Shown: piece by piece, positions 9,526 through 21,649 of the stretch
Layout: each line of letters begins with the position of its first letter
Position numbering within the stretch: position 1 is the first letter of the stretch
NCBI GenBank assembly: GCA_963931925.1
Contig: OZ007570.1
Location: 51,853,372-51,917,371 of the forward strand
Reading direction: 5' to 3'
Source of the DNA: Onchidella celtica
Taxonomy: Eukaryota > Mollusca > Gastropoda > Systellommatophora > Onchidiidae
DNA: 64,000 nt
Made by a program: the position numbers and the translations under genes
The notes under the pieces: model-generated
Seen by the model: only the letters and a program-made list of their open reading frames with translations
What the model was told of the DNA's origin: nothing
The model's database searches: none

Positions 9526-12500
9526 GATGCAATGAGATCGTGGGTGGGTCATCGATTTTTTTTTTTTTTGCTATGATAAATTCGCACCACTCGATTATTC
9601 CAACGGGTTTATCAGTAGCATCTGACAGCATGCGGACGGGGAGAACTCGATACTGACTGCAGATAACCGATGTATCAGTTTGTGCTTTAGTGAAGACAAT
9701 GAAAATGGCTGACACTGTCATAATTATTCAATGCCAGGTGTCTGATTGATAATGTTTTGACTGGTAACAGATTGGTCTGGCGTTTTGTTTCGCTTTGATT
9801 CGTTTTTTTGTTGTTGTTGTTGTTTTTTCGCTTTGCTTTGTTTTTCATTCATGGTTATTACAACCACTACCATTAATCAAGAAAACTAGGTTACCTGTAA
9901 TCACATTGGACTTGCACATATGTGATCCTGTGGTCAAAACAGTATATGAATCGGATCTGGCTATTATGCAATGTTCCCTCTATGGTGTGTGCGTATTTGC
10001 AAACGGTGCACATAGGAAATTAACAAATGTGCACCAAACATTAATTACCTAAAACAATTTTGAGTTCAGAAACCGCTTTTGAGAATATACATTACTACAC
10101 GCGACTTCGCAGAATCGCAGTCATACTTGTATTGCATTAAAACATCCAATACAGTGTTCACTTGCCACGAGAGACAGGTTGTGCCAAAATTATCTCGAAA
10201 CAATTTCAAGTTTACATTACTTCACGGGCATTCAGTGCAGACAGACTTTTGTCGTAGGAAACAAAATGCACAACACGGTATTTTTGCGCACACTGTCGGC
10301 GAAAAGTTAGAGGGAATACTGATCATATTATGGAGTTATATTTTAGCTGATTGGGGCATTGTACCCATGACAAACGTTTCGTACACGCTTTGTGGAGATA
10401 GTGAGCAGCCACTATCAATAGTGAGCAACCATTATCAACGGAAACTTCAGTTTCAATTCAAAGCCCCACTGGTCGATAGAAGTGCTGTTTTTCTCACCCG
10501 GCCCCCCGCGACTTACATACCGATTAGAACAACTGGGTCACATAACAATTTCGCTGGTCCTCCACCACATCCATGTAAGTAGAACATGTTTAATTTTACT
10601 GTAGGGAAATAATTATAGCAACGCTCATGCAATCCGCGCCAAAAGCTAAACTTTCTAATGAGACCAGGAGGCAGCGTTTTCCTTTTTAATCTCAAACACT
10701 CATAACAACAACAAAAATTTGACCTGATTTTCCAGTTAAACCGATACCGACAGTCGAAGAGCCTTCAAAATGCCTTTTTTTTTTTTTTTGTGAAGGCGAT
10801 AGAAAATCCCTAGATGACACATTCATTCCAACATGATGGATTTGTTATCTAAGACGTGTGTCTTTAACATAAATCTTTACATTTGTAGCAGTCCATAAGT
10901 TTAAACCTGATGAACATAGTCGTGTGGAAATGAAATACTTCTCCTCAATCTCATCTGGACCTTTGCAATCCCTCACCGTCCACAATGGAAGCTGCTGTCC
11001 CTTTTCTAGTTGTCTCTATCTGTAGAGCCTTGGATTTTTTTAATTTAGTGTCGGGTCAACTTGGCTTTGTAGGTTTGCATTTCGGGAGTCCATAATATGC
11101 GGTAAAAGTCTGAGACTGATCGGTACATCTATTATTATTTCTGCAACTGACGGCAACACCAGTGATTTCATATTAAAATGACAGACGAGGCGACGGTTCT
11201 TACCTATTATCACAACCAGTGGTCCTCACAGTGAAGAGCAGGCAATGACTGTAGGCGATAGGTGCCCTTGTAAGTTACTTTCTGACCACGACGGGGCAGC
11301 TAGGCACGGCGGGATGGAGTTGACCCAGAGAAAAAGCTCAGATTTCGGTCACAGAGAATTCAAATGGATCTCTTGCGATGTTAGTTGGCATTTTGTGAGC
11401 AAAGAGAATGAAACAGGAAAGAATCGGAGGTCAAAGGGTCAAACAAAATAATCACTGATATAAAATCATATTCGAGATTTTCACTATTTTTTCTGACATC
11501 AGATTTTCACCACGTTGAATTTTAGTCCCGGTAGAGCCACATCCAGGATCTTGTATCAGCGGTCGATATACAATCTTTGATGGTGTTCCTTTGAGGACTT
11601 TCTTCCTTTCGCCCGCTGTTTAATTGTAGAGAACGATGTCCCCATTACCCCGCAAAATAGAGCAAATAGCTGTTACCGAGATGATGCCCTGCAAAGCCGT
11701 AATTCCCATTCAAGCTGGTATTATCCTAATGCTAGTTTACAATGTACACCATTTTACTCTAGCATAATGGCTGGCATCCCCATCTGACCTTATTTGAACT
11801 GGGTAACAAACCGCTTCCTTCAAATTGCACTGACACAGAAGACATGGGAACACTGACTGTCCGTGGGTTCAAAAGGGGTTAGATGGCAATCCTCAACCGA
11901 TTTCTCTGCTTTTCCTCTTGTACGACATGATAATCGAAGTGGAGATTAAGTATGCCCACGCTTGCTGGCGACACAGACTTGGAGAAAGGCTATTTTTTTC
12001 TCCAACAAGAACGCAAACTTCGCATTAGAGTACCCTCGATCAAGATTACATCCGGTGTAATTATAGACCGTTCTCCCATGCCGTCTCCTCTGTTACCTTG
12101 CTGCCTTTCCACTGTTCTCATGGATGTGTGATTGATACAAGCCATACTTTACTCAAATAATATTAAAATAAATAGGCCTCTTGTCACTGTTCCATATACA
12201 TCTCTTTGCACGCAGAATCTAAATTTACAGTTCTTAATGCTGTACTTTATTACAGTGGACGAAAATCTAAAATTCAAGTACATGTGTCGAACGTCTAAAG
12301 GGAAATAGAAGACAAGAGATTGTTTAACTTCCCGTCCTAAACATTTGCAAAGGCTCTTAATTAGTTCCATGATTTCTAAACTGGGCGTTGACGTCCTGCA
12401 ACGACATTCAACCGTAAATATCTACTCACGCAGAGCAGTCGATAGACAAGAGCTCTCCTGGGACCACGTCACAACACTGTGCTCTACTCCCGTCTATTGT

Positions 12501-12676
12501 GATGCAACTCTGGTGAACTGATGCACGGAAACTCCAAATAACAAGTTTTCAATTAATTACCAACAAAGGGTGCGCTGAGTGTGGAAACCTGACAACTTCC
12601 TTTAGCTTTGCCATAAAATGTAATGAAGTTCTGCCTTTGTGTGTATGCTGTGTAACGTAAGCTCCAGTGAGTGATG
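9526..12676. other. 3.1 kb without a recognised gene
   Basis: Unique, AT-leaning sequence. The longest frame, 167 codons at 10079-10582 on the plus strand, starts at TTG and carries no recognisable domain. Inside it a 21-bp word (GTGAGCAGCCACTATCAATA and a variant) is duplicated near 10400-10440. Short poly-T tracts occur at 9558-9571 and 10774-10789. Confidence 0.5.
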
Positions 12677-13205
12677 TTAGACGGGTGGTGCACTATGTAA
12701 AGTCTGGTTTGCGTCTATTTTGATTGACTGCGCGAATGTCTCTCGTTCCACCAACTGACTCAAGACAACTATGATGCACGCCCAAGTAGTGAGACAGACT
12801 TGCTTCAGTGTCGCCAGTGCGTCATGTCCAGTTTAACTCAATCCCTCTGGTAACTTTTGTGGGTGTGGACGGGAAATCTCAACACTATCCAGTTGGAAAT
12901 CTAGACGTAATTCAAAGATGTTTTTTCTTTCACTCAGTCTAAATACAAGACATAATACATTAGACATTAAATTAAAGGAAAATCAATGAACCAGGGTGGG
13001 ATTCAGTATTTCGAGAAGTTGGCTTAGCTATTAGTGTTGGAAAATCGGTGTCCACTCGAGCCGAATATCCGGCTTATCGTAGCGAAGCCAAAACCCGCGG
13101 GCCGAAAATTCGGCTTACCGTAGCGAATGAGTTTAAACCCCTGAGTTCACATCTCACACTAAAACCAAAACAAAACAGACCTGGCTCAGCGCGCCACTAG
13201 CCTAA
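12677..13205. mobile_element. MITE-like element with degenerate terminal inverted repeats
   Basis: The left end (12677-12720) reads TTAG...GTGGTGCACT..., AAGTCTGGTTTGCGTC. The right end (13156-13205), reverse-complemented, reads TTAGGCTAGTGGCGCGCTGA, then GGTCTGTTTTG, then GGTTTTAGTGTGAGA. The two ends share the order TTAG, GTGG-GC, AGTCTG-TTTG and a T-rich word. The same terminus occurs at 17283, 38556, 38650 and 53435/53989. The interior has no coding capacity, and a partial extra copy of the terminus lies near 12797-12830. Superfamily unknown. Confidence 0.5.
13060..13128 (+). repeat. two-copy tandem repeat, 41-bp offset
   Basis: The unit GCCGAA-AT-CGGCTTA-CGTAGCGAA occurs at 13060-13087 and 13101-13128. 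Each unit contains a small palindrome (CCGAA..TTCGG-like). It lies inside the MITE-like element. Confidence 0.7.
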
Positions 13206-14160
13206 AGTCCTCAGTCAGTATTTCTTCACAAAAGTTCTGCTGCTGTTACTAACATGTACACCCACGGGTAAATACTGAAACTACCTTTTATGTGCATGCA
13301 CTGTCCGTCCTAGAGACCTGTCTCCTTTTGGTGAATATTTATGACGACAAGAGTGCCAAAGGTTCTGGAGAGAAATATTCATTTAGATGACTGCTTGAAC
13401 AGTAAATGCTTTTGTTCATGAAAACGATATTTAGCACATCCATTTTATTCCGTGCAAAACCCGTTCCTTTATTAACAAACCTACATGTTCACTCCCTGTC
13501 CAACCAATGTGTTTCAATTTGATGCCATAAAGTAAGGCTGGGAATACAGTTGCAAACATGACAACCACAGCAATGCCAATAAACTGATTTTGCATAGTAT
13601 TTGCAGATTAGGCCAGCCTATGTCATGTGGAAGATACTAAATAATTCTGAGAGGCAACTTCAGTCACACGATCTATGCTAAACACTGCATCATCATTCTT
13701 CATACTATAATGGAACTAAGGGTGAAAGTTCTGCCCTCAAAGGCCCTTTTTGGGAGGGCTCCAAAACTCTTCAAGTATTCTCATCGCCTATAACTCGACT
13801 TATTGTGATGTAAGGAGATAATACAAAAATGATGCAAACTCTGGGTAATTTGTTCATTTTGCATAATTCACACGTAAAATTCGCAAAATTCCGACTCCAT
13901 GCTTTTAGAACAGGGACAACGCTATTTTGATCTATTTTTAGTACCATGACGCAGTTTCCCTCATCGTTCATTCAGCGAAGGAAGCAAATTGTGGATAAAC
14001 GAAAACATGGATCGCCTGTAAACTTTAGCGAAAAAGGGTAAACAAACTCCAGAGTTGGCGCGGCATCCGAGTCGATACTGATTCTGTCATTGTATTTCTT
14101 TGTCTGTGGAAGGAACTTACTTTTTGTCCTAGATCTAGATCATTATAAGTAATAAAGACA
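13206..14160. other. no gene seen; probable interior of a dispersed repeat near 13720-14160
   Basis: No coding domain. On the minus strand the stretch below 14160 follows an ACTAGCTGA-type terminus and may be its interior, but I have no second copy in the window to define it. Confidence 0.4.
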
Positions 14161-14181
14161 GGGCGGGGTAACTCAGCTAGT
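14161..14181 (-). repeat. ACTAGCTGA-type element terminus
   Basis: Read on the minus strand: ACTAGCTGAGTTACCCCGCC. The same kind of terminus (ACTAGCTGA then a C-rich word) occurs at 33141-33167 on the minus strand and 43636-43663 on the plus strand. Confidence 0.5.
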
Positions 14182-15000
14182 ACGGACAAATCAAGGACAT
14201 ACAAGCACAGAAATTGAAACATAGTTCTCTCCTTCAGGGGTCCCCAGAGATGGTGCATCACTAATGGTCTCCATATAATAGAACAGGTAACTTTTTGGCT
14301 TTATGTGTCTAAATTTCCTTGACTGACAATTTTATATCTACGAACAAATTTGTTCATGAATGTTCATATACTATCAAACTTGAAATGGCAATTTTTCAGA
14401 CATCCTGTACACTGTAGTTTCGTAATAAAAGCTGGACCTCTCATAACATGTCAAGTATGCATTAAAAAAACTGAGGTATCCCAGACACTATCGACTCGCC
14501 CCAGGCAAAAGTAGAACACAGAACTTTAAGCAACGGTTTATTGCACGCAAATTAAACCTACCTACAACACTAATTAGAATGTGTGTGGGCGTGATCTGTT
14601 CCCTAATCGATAAGAAAAACAATCACACGGCTTATTCAGCACTGAACCATAAAACAAGATAAACTACAAAAATAACTATCGGCAAGGGAATCCATGGAAC
14701 TTTGCTGACTGTGATCAAGATGTAAAGGGGAGGGCAGGGGTGCACGGTGGCTTGACACTAAGACTTGATAACCATCTTCTCTCGACTACAGGGAATTCCA
14801 GAGGTCTTCAAATCCAGGTCCTGCCATCCGCCTCCTGGTTGGTTTTCATTGTCCTTCATCTACAGCCCAACCCATAGAACTTAACACTGTTTAAACAAGA
14901 AGCAGTTCGGTGTCCATGACTATGAAAGTGATAACTGACGTTTTATTATAGCAAGTCCGACACTTCAACCTATCATTACACCAAATAGTGGCATGGTTGT

Positions 15001-15002
<2 letters not shown>
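14182..15002. other. no gene seen
   Basis: Unique AT-rich sequence. Confidence 0.5.

Positions 15003-15058
<56 letters not shown>
15003..15058. repeat. (TC)28 microsatellite
   Basis: Uninterrupted TC dinucleotide run. Confidence 0.95.
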
Positions 15059-15064
<6 letters not shown>

Positions 15065-15731
15065 ACTCACACACATACACACTTCTATTAAACAATTTTC
15101 GTCATCAAATTAAGTAGTGTTCCCCCCCCCCCAACCATCCTCCCTATCTCGTACCCACCTCATTTCCTTCTTTTTCTGCCTTTGCTTTTCTCTGACTATC
15201 TATCTGTCTGTCTGTCTTCTTTTCCTAACTTCTCCACCCACCCCCCTCTGCAACTTTCCAGAGTCGCATAATACAAATCAAATAAATTTCTTGCTCAGAG
15301 AATTTGTTCCACCCGTACAATGACGAAAATAGGCACAGTAATTAAGTGGTCCAAATCAAAATGATGCCATGCCCACTGAGCTTAACATTCACGCAGCTGT
15401 ACAAGAGATTTCCACAGGTTCACGTGTACAGAAATAGCACGGATGCTATGAGCCTGACCTTTCTTTTATTTCACAATGTAAGTAGGCGAGAATGGAGATG
15501 CGCCAGTGAGCAGCGTCACGACAATTACAATAAAATAATGTGTCGTCCAATCCGCCTGGCCCTCCATCTAATCAAATTCTGGCCCATCTACGACCTGGGA
15601 TCTCCTGCCGGAAATAGTGGAGGGGGTGGGAGAAGACATAACAACCAATTCTCTGGCCTCATAAATAACAATGCAACAATAACAATGGCTGCTGGGAAAA
15701 AAAGCAGCCCATTCTTATTTTATACCTCCAA

Positions 15732-15782
<51 letters not shown>

Positions 15783-16269
15783 TCTCTCTCGTTGGCCCAT
15801 TTTTGTCAACTATTACTTATATCACTTAGCGTCTACAAGACTGAAAGAAAAATACAGCACGGGCAGAGGATAACAAAAACCAGGGGGGGGGGGGGTGTCA
15901 TTTTGTCCTCAGACACACTTTGCACATTAAGATATTTTCGCATCATACACTTGAAAAAAAGAAAAAAACGTTCAGAGTTTGCAGCATTAATCCATCCACC
16001 AGATCAGCTACAGTGATCAACAACAGCTTCCGGTGATCGGGTCCAAATTCCAATCAATTTCTGTATACATATTCGAAATTCAATACTGTACAAAAAAATG
16101 AAGCTTAAGATGGCAATGGTGCCAGCATTTCCCAATCTCATTACTTAGTAAGCACTCCCATGCAACTCTCAGAAACGCTTGTCCCTAGAGTTTTCATGCT
16201 AAATTTAACACCAAAAAAATGAATTCAAACGTTGACCTGAACGAGGCTAATCAATAGGTGTGGATGTTT
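15059..16269. other. no confident gene; second (CT)n tract at 15738-15790
   Basis: A 175-codon frame at 15346-15873 runs through the CT repeat and a Gly-rich segment and has no recognised domain, so I do not call it. Poly-C (15121-15131) and poly-G (about 15883-15894) tracts are present. Confidence 0.5.
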
Positions 16270-16410
16270 TTAGTGCATGAAGAACTTGTCGTCACGGGCC
16301 ACGGCCTCCAGATCGTACGAATCAACCACATGCATTATAAATCCCGTGTTCAACACTTCTGTGGTGGAGCCACTTTGTGCAACGAGTTGGGTGGGGTACA
16401 CAAATTTGTC
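16270..16410 (-). CDS. candidate terminal exon of an unrecognised gene
   Basis: On the minus strand 46 codons are open from 16410 to a TAA at 16270-16272. The product begins DKFVYPTQLVAQSGSTTE, continues GFIMHVVDSYDLEAVARDD and ends KFFMH. Composition is balanced and protein-like, with no low complexity, unlike nearly every other open frame in this window. An in-frame TGA lies immediately upstream (16411-16413). As an exon it would begin at an AG in the GATGAG just before DKF, but the pyrimidine tract there is weak. There is no start Met at the segment's beginning, so alone it is not a full gene. I do not recognise the family. A decayed transposon fragment or chance are the alternatives. Confidence 0.3.
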   Translation of the reverse strand, partial: DKFVYPTQLVAQSGSTTEVLNTGFIMHVVDSYDLEAVARDDKFFMH

Positions 16411-17282
16411 TCATCGGGACTGGATCGAATCTAATTAGCTCCAATTGATGAATGTCAGCGTCACAATCGGCTTAAATAATGTAGTAGTGACATCAATACC
16501 TCGCAAAGGTCTATTCCACTAGAACAATCAATCGGATACGACAAAATGATGAGGCTCAATGTCTCCGGTACATGACTTCAGCGTGTTTGTTTGGGCTGAG
16601 AACGTTCAAAACCTCTTCATAAACATACACTGCTACTGGCATCTTTTTTTTTTGACCTTGAACTATTGCTGAGATCTTGACGGCCCGGTCGAGCTATTTT
16701 CAGTAATTTTATTTATGTGTGCAATTGTTACCCTCGAATGTAACCATTTTTGTGCCAAATTCATAACCAGATTCAGAATAACTGAAACTTTAAAAGGGCC
16801 CTATCTGGAGTTGGCATATCCGCAAGAGTTAATAGTAAGATCCATGGCGCACCATGCAAAGTTTTGTCTTCCCTCAGTTTTTGTGGACTACTAGGATAAA
16901 TGGGACTTTGCTCACATGTAAGACTTTCAAAACAAGACTGGCCTAGCTGGGGGATCACAGCATGGCTACAGGCAAAGTCAAAATTTGGCAAAAAGAAAAA
17001 GTTGTTCGCAGCAAAGCCTCGCGTAAGAAATAATACCCAAACGACACAATGAAACGCAAACTAAAAGAGAAGACAGAAAATGGCCGATATTTCGACAACA
17101 GCCTTTTTCAAAGAAAAAAAAAAAAACGAAAAACAACAACAGAAAAAAAATAGGAAAATTGAAACAGATAAACAATCGAACGATAAAAGATGTGAATAGG
17201 AAATAGATAGAATCTAAACAGACTATTTCTATTTAACTGCGAGTTCTTTTCTTTTTTCTTTTTGCCAAATTTAGACTAGCGC
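16411..17282. other. no gene seen
   Basis: Unique sequence. AAAGGGCCCT...GGAGTTGGC near 16792-16815 weakly recalls the sequence at 13725-13760. Poly-A rich near 17118-17150. Confidence 0.4.
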
Positions 17283-17322
17283 CAAAACCGATGCAAAACT
17301 GTCTTGACTCAGTGCACTACTA
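17283..17322 (+). repeat. solitary MITE terminus
   Basis: CAAAACCGATGCAAAACTGT followed by CTTGACTCAGTGCACTAC matches the right terminal repeat of the elements at 12677-13205 and 53435-53989. No second end was found nearby. Confidence 0.5.
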
Positions 17323-17807
17323 TCGAAAGAGATTATTTTCTTTCTTTTGACTTGAGTTCACTTGTTGAAGTGACGACTGCAATCTTGTCTCATTAAAGAC
17401 CAATCAAGTCTGCAATTATGGGACTTTCCCCACGCATTTCCATGTACATTTTTGTTTTAAACTCGTTTCTTTCTTCCATAAATGACATTTCTCATTTTTA
17501 TGTTCTGTTTTGGTCGTAATCTTCGTCCCTCACTGTCCCATACAACCTTCTTTCTTTTCGTTTTTCTTACTTCTTACTCTCTCACTCTGTTATTCTCTCC
17601 GTTCCTTCCTTCCAAGTACTCATCTTCGGATTTCTGAAATGCAAATGCCAGGATTTTTGTAAGGCATTGAATGTCTCTTGTCTCTTCTTTCCAGATGGAA
17701 ACCTGGTCCACAAATGTTTTTATTTAATACAAAACAAATCCAAAAACGCTGCCCATTTGCATTAATTTTAGGAAATTCTCACATGTTTTCATGTCTTCTA
17801 GTTGTAG

Positions 17808-17839
<32 letters not shown>

Positions 17840-19242
17840 AGCCTGATTAGGTGATGGAAAGATCGACAACAAGTGCAGGTTTATTTTATTTTATTTTGAG
17901 TTCACTGTATAGTTTTCTTGTTTATATTTGATATCGTACTTCGGGATTTTGACCTATTTAACATCGAAACCTGATCTCTGGTGGAAGGACGTTGATGTCC
18001 AAATTAGCACACAGGCAGCAAAGCCACATTTATACACATTAAAGAAATCAATTCCACTTCAAACATGAGCTCCACGCCATACGTCTTCTCGATCCCGTCC
18101 CACGTCTTCACAGCAGCTTAATCATGTTTGGCCTAAGAATAATTGATGTGTCGGTTGACTCTCCAGACTAAACTCTTTTGTATCCGCGATGAAGATATCA
18201 GCCCCCGAGCCAGGAAACATTCGGGAATCTATTGCTATTTCACCTTTCTAAGTAAACGCTTTCTCCACCATTCCACTATAAGATTGGGCCTCACAAAGAA
18301 AACCAAATGGAGGGATTACTTAGACCATGTGGCCCCAGTTGGGTTTGACTGCATACTGGCTTTTTTTTTTCTTCAGGTTTTACGTTTAGGGCTACGGGCA
18401 GGGTTACAGTTAGCATTACTTTTCCATTTTAGCTAACTGGCCACAGACCTTTCGTTGGTAACATGACATTCCACAATAACGTTTTCGGAAATCGGCGACA
18501 ATTTGCGAACAAAACGTCATATCGTGGGTATTTTGACTAAATGATTCAAATATTTAGTTCCCCCCCCCCCCCAAAACACTTGACTCTTAGGGTGTACATC
18601 TAATAATTATTATGTAGTTTCATTGCCTCTCCTGTTCATTAAAATCTATGAATAGAAAGTGTATTAAATTTTACTTCGCATACCAGAACAAACTATAGAT
18701 ACAGTTCTGTACGCAATTGCTGACCAATCTTGTCACAAAGGTTGTATGCCATGCAAAATGAATGACCTCGTGTTTGTCTCCATACTGCCACGACAGGTCA
18801 AACATATGCACCGTCTATTATAGTTTATTGACGACTCTTAGTTGTGAGCAGCCCAATGAGCAGTTTTTAGCTAATCTTAGCTAAATATGACAACGGAACC
18901 CGCTGTTGAGCGTTATATTAGAGGGCCCAAAATAGCTGGCGGTTCCCAGAATAGCATCACATTTAAGCGCATTAATGTTCCCTGTCTCCCCTCTCATCCC
19001 GGGCGCGACATCAGTGGAGGGCCAATCCGGACACGAGTTTGCTTCGGGGATCGATGGAATGCGGAATAACAGATTATGCGAAATAGAAGGACGCGGGGAA
19101 AATCAAAGGCAGCGAAGACAAAAATGATAAACCCGCTCTGTCGTCTCCCTGTGTGTGCGGGAATGAAACTTTTACCGCACATCAAAATAATATTAGATCT
19201 AATAATAACATGAGAACGAACGATCCAACTCCAAGTTCAATC
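17323..19242. other. no gene seen; (TTG)n at 17807-17839
   Basis: Unique sequence with T-rich stretches, a TTG triplet repeat and a poly-C tract near 18561-18572. The 97-codon frame at 18143-18436 has no domain I can name. Confidence 0.5.
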
Positions 19243-19572
19243 TCAAGCCAGCATTTCACTTTCAGAATCAGTGACGTGGGATCGAGAGGCTACATTTTCT
19301 AATCGATCTGGTCCATCAGTGAAGAGCGCCACTGGTATTTGATTTTCCTTGTACTCGATGTTCAACACGTCAAATCCACATGGCCCCTTGAATGGCGTCA
19401 GTTTGCTGGCCACCCGTGACTTTGAGCAGTCAGGAGAAAAAATGTTACCAGCGTCCGCGAAGAATACTAACACCGTTCCGAATATGAAACAAAAATATGT
19501 ACCCTTTTCGTTTCCAAGATCACTGCAACATACCACCAGCTCAGAACTAGGAATTACACAAAGTTTTGATAT
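19243..19572 (-). CDS. candidate exon of an unrecognised secreted or membrane protein
   Basis: On the minus strand 110 codons are open. A hydrophobic run, YFCFIFGTVLVFFADA, is followed by FSPDCSKSRVASKLTPFKGP, then CGFDVLNIEYKENQIPVALF and a more polar tail. The hydrophobic run before a Cys-containing region could be a signal peptide or a single membrane segment. Two plausible splice acceptors lie at the 5' side (AATTCCTAG near 19550 and ATGTTGCAG near 19525). A possible donor is in GAAAGTGAAATG near 19255. No ATG fits at the start, so an internal exon is likelier than a complete gene. A 111-codon frame on the other strand overlaps it (19349-19684), so the coding call is weak. I do not recognise the protein. 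It lies 2.8 kb upstream of the 16270-16410 segment on the same strand, so both could belong to one gene. Confidence 0.25.
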   Translation of the reverse strand: MSKLCVIPSSELVVCCSDLGNEKGTYFCFIFGTVLVFFADAGNIFSPDCSKSRVASKLTPFKGPCGFDVLNIEYKENQIPVALFTDGPDRLENVASRSHVTDSESEMLA

Positions 19573-20692
<1,120 letters not shown>

Positions 20693-20743
20693 CCCGTGTA
20701 TCGGAAGAGGTGGAGGCTTGTGGTGAAGCCTACCATACACGGG
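20693..20743. repeat. imperfect hairpin
   Basis: Outer arms CCCGTGTAT (20693-20701) and ATACACGGG (20735-20743) are perfectly complementary. An inner stem AGGCTT/AAGCCT closes a 6-nt loop. The intervening left side is longer, so a bulge remains. Confidence 0.6.
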
Positions 20744-21285
20744 TAGAAAAAATGCCAAAGTCGAGATTCGTAATTTTATGGGTTGCCCCTTAGCTGGCTG
20801 AACGACTGAAGGGAGCTAATGGATCCATGGCCGGACAGGCTAACGAACACAAAAGGAGAAATTAATGGTTAAATCAATCCAGAAGAAAGAGAGATGACAT
20901 GCAAATGTAGGACTTGAACGAATGAGTATAATTATAATTTGTTTTATTTTTCATCAAAAATCTTCATCTTTTTTTTCTTCTGCTGCGATCTCCGTCCTAA
21001 TGAAAGTATTCGAATGGAACGGTGGCTCTCCAGAATTGCACACAGCCCTTTCCTCTTGCTCAACTGATAACACTGAGTTAAAATTTGACCAGTCCACTTC
21101 AGTTGGCAAAAGGTTACATTTGGAGGATGGGTTCTCTGTTTTTAGAGGACCCTCAGTATGTAGTGAGGTCTCGCCGTTAGGAAATGGGTACACTCCAAGC
21201 AAAAAGGACTTTACAAAACTAAAATCGGGGGCAGCCTTGCTACTGATCACCAGCAACCATGGTATTATTAAAATTTATAAATATA
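20744..21285. other. no confident gene
   Basis: Frames of 123 codons (plus, 20922-21293) and 100 codons (minus, 20954-21256) overlap. Both look like translations of a dispersed repeat adjoining the transposon end at 21286, and neither has a domain I can name. Confidence 0.4.
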
Positions 21286-21649
21286 CAGGGTAAACCAAAA
21301 GTCACTTTGCCATCATAATATTATTTTAATGACAAAGTCATACCGTCAGTTACATATGACGTACACCAATTATATTTCAACTGAATGAAATGTACATAAA
21401 TAAATTAAAATATCATGTTACATCAAAATTATGTTCAAAATGACCTTCCCCTTCTTCCTTCAAACAGAGTTGGCATCTCTTGAACATAGAATAATTATTA
21501 TGGTAACGTAAACGTTTGGCCAACCGTGTCTTGCGTTCAACAGTCCATTCTACCTGCACATCGCTGTTAGCCACATAACATTTTTATGCCAGCCTTTCCC
21601 GTTCAGTGCGTAAAGGGATGGATAATTCTTTGTCTGGAACGGGTGCCAT
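21286..21649 (-). mobile_element. mariner/Tc1-like transposon relic, 3' part
   Basis: The element's outer end is at 21286: read on the plus strand it is TACAGGGTAAACCAAAAGTC, a form typical of mariner-like terminal repeats beginning at a TA target. Reading inward on the minus strand, an A/T-rich 3' region is preceded by the end of a decayed transposase frame. The other end was not found, so the element is incomplete. Confidence 0.5.
21413..21649 (-). pseudogene. mariner/IS630-type transposase C-terminus, interrupted
   Basis: From a possible ATG at 21647-21649 to a TGA at 21413-21415 the frame has 79 codons, broken by a TAA at 21584-21586. The C-terminal part reads VEWTVERKTRLAKRLRY, then FKRCQLCLKEEGEGHFEHNF. 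A final GGHFEH-like box is common at the C-terminus of mariner-family transposases, which is the basis of the call. The catalytic Asp residues belong further upstream and are not present here. The copy is non-functional. Confidence 0.45.

Noticed and set aside
10079-10582. 167-codon plus-strand frame
   Set aside because: Starts at TTG, no domain recognised, and a frame of this length is not rare by chance in 64 kb.
15346-15873. 175-codon plus-strand frame
   Set aside because: About a quarter of it is translated CT repeat and Gly run, and the rest is not recognisable.
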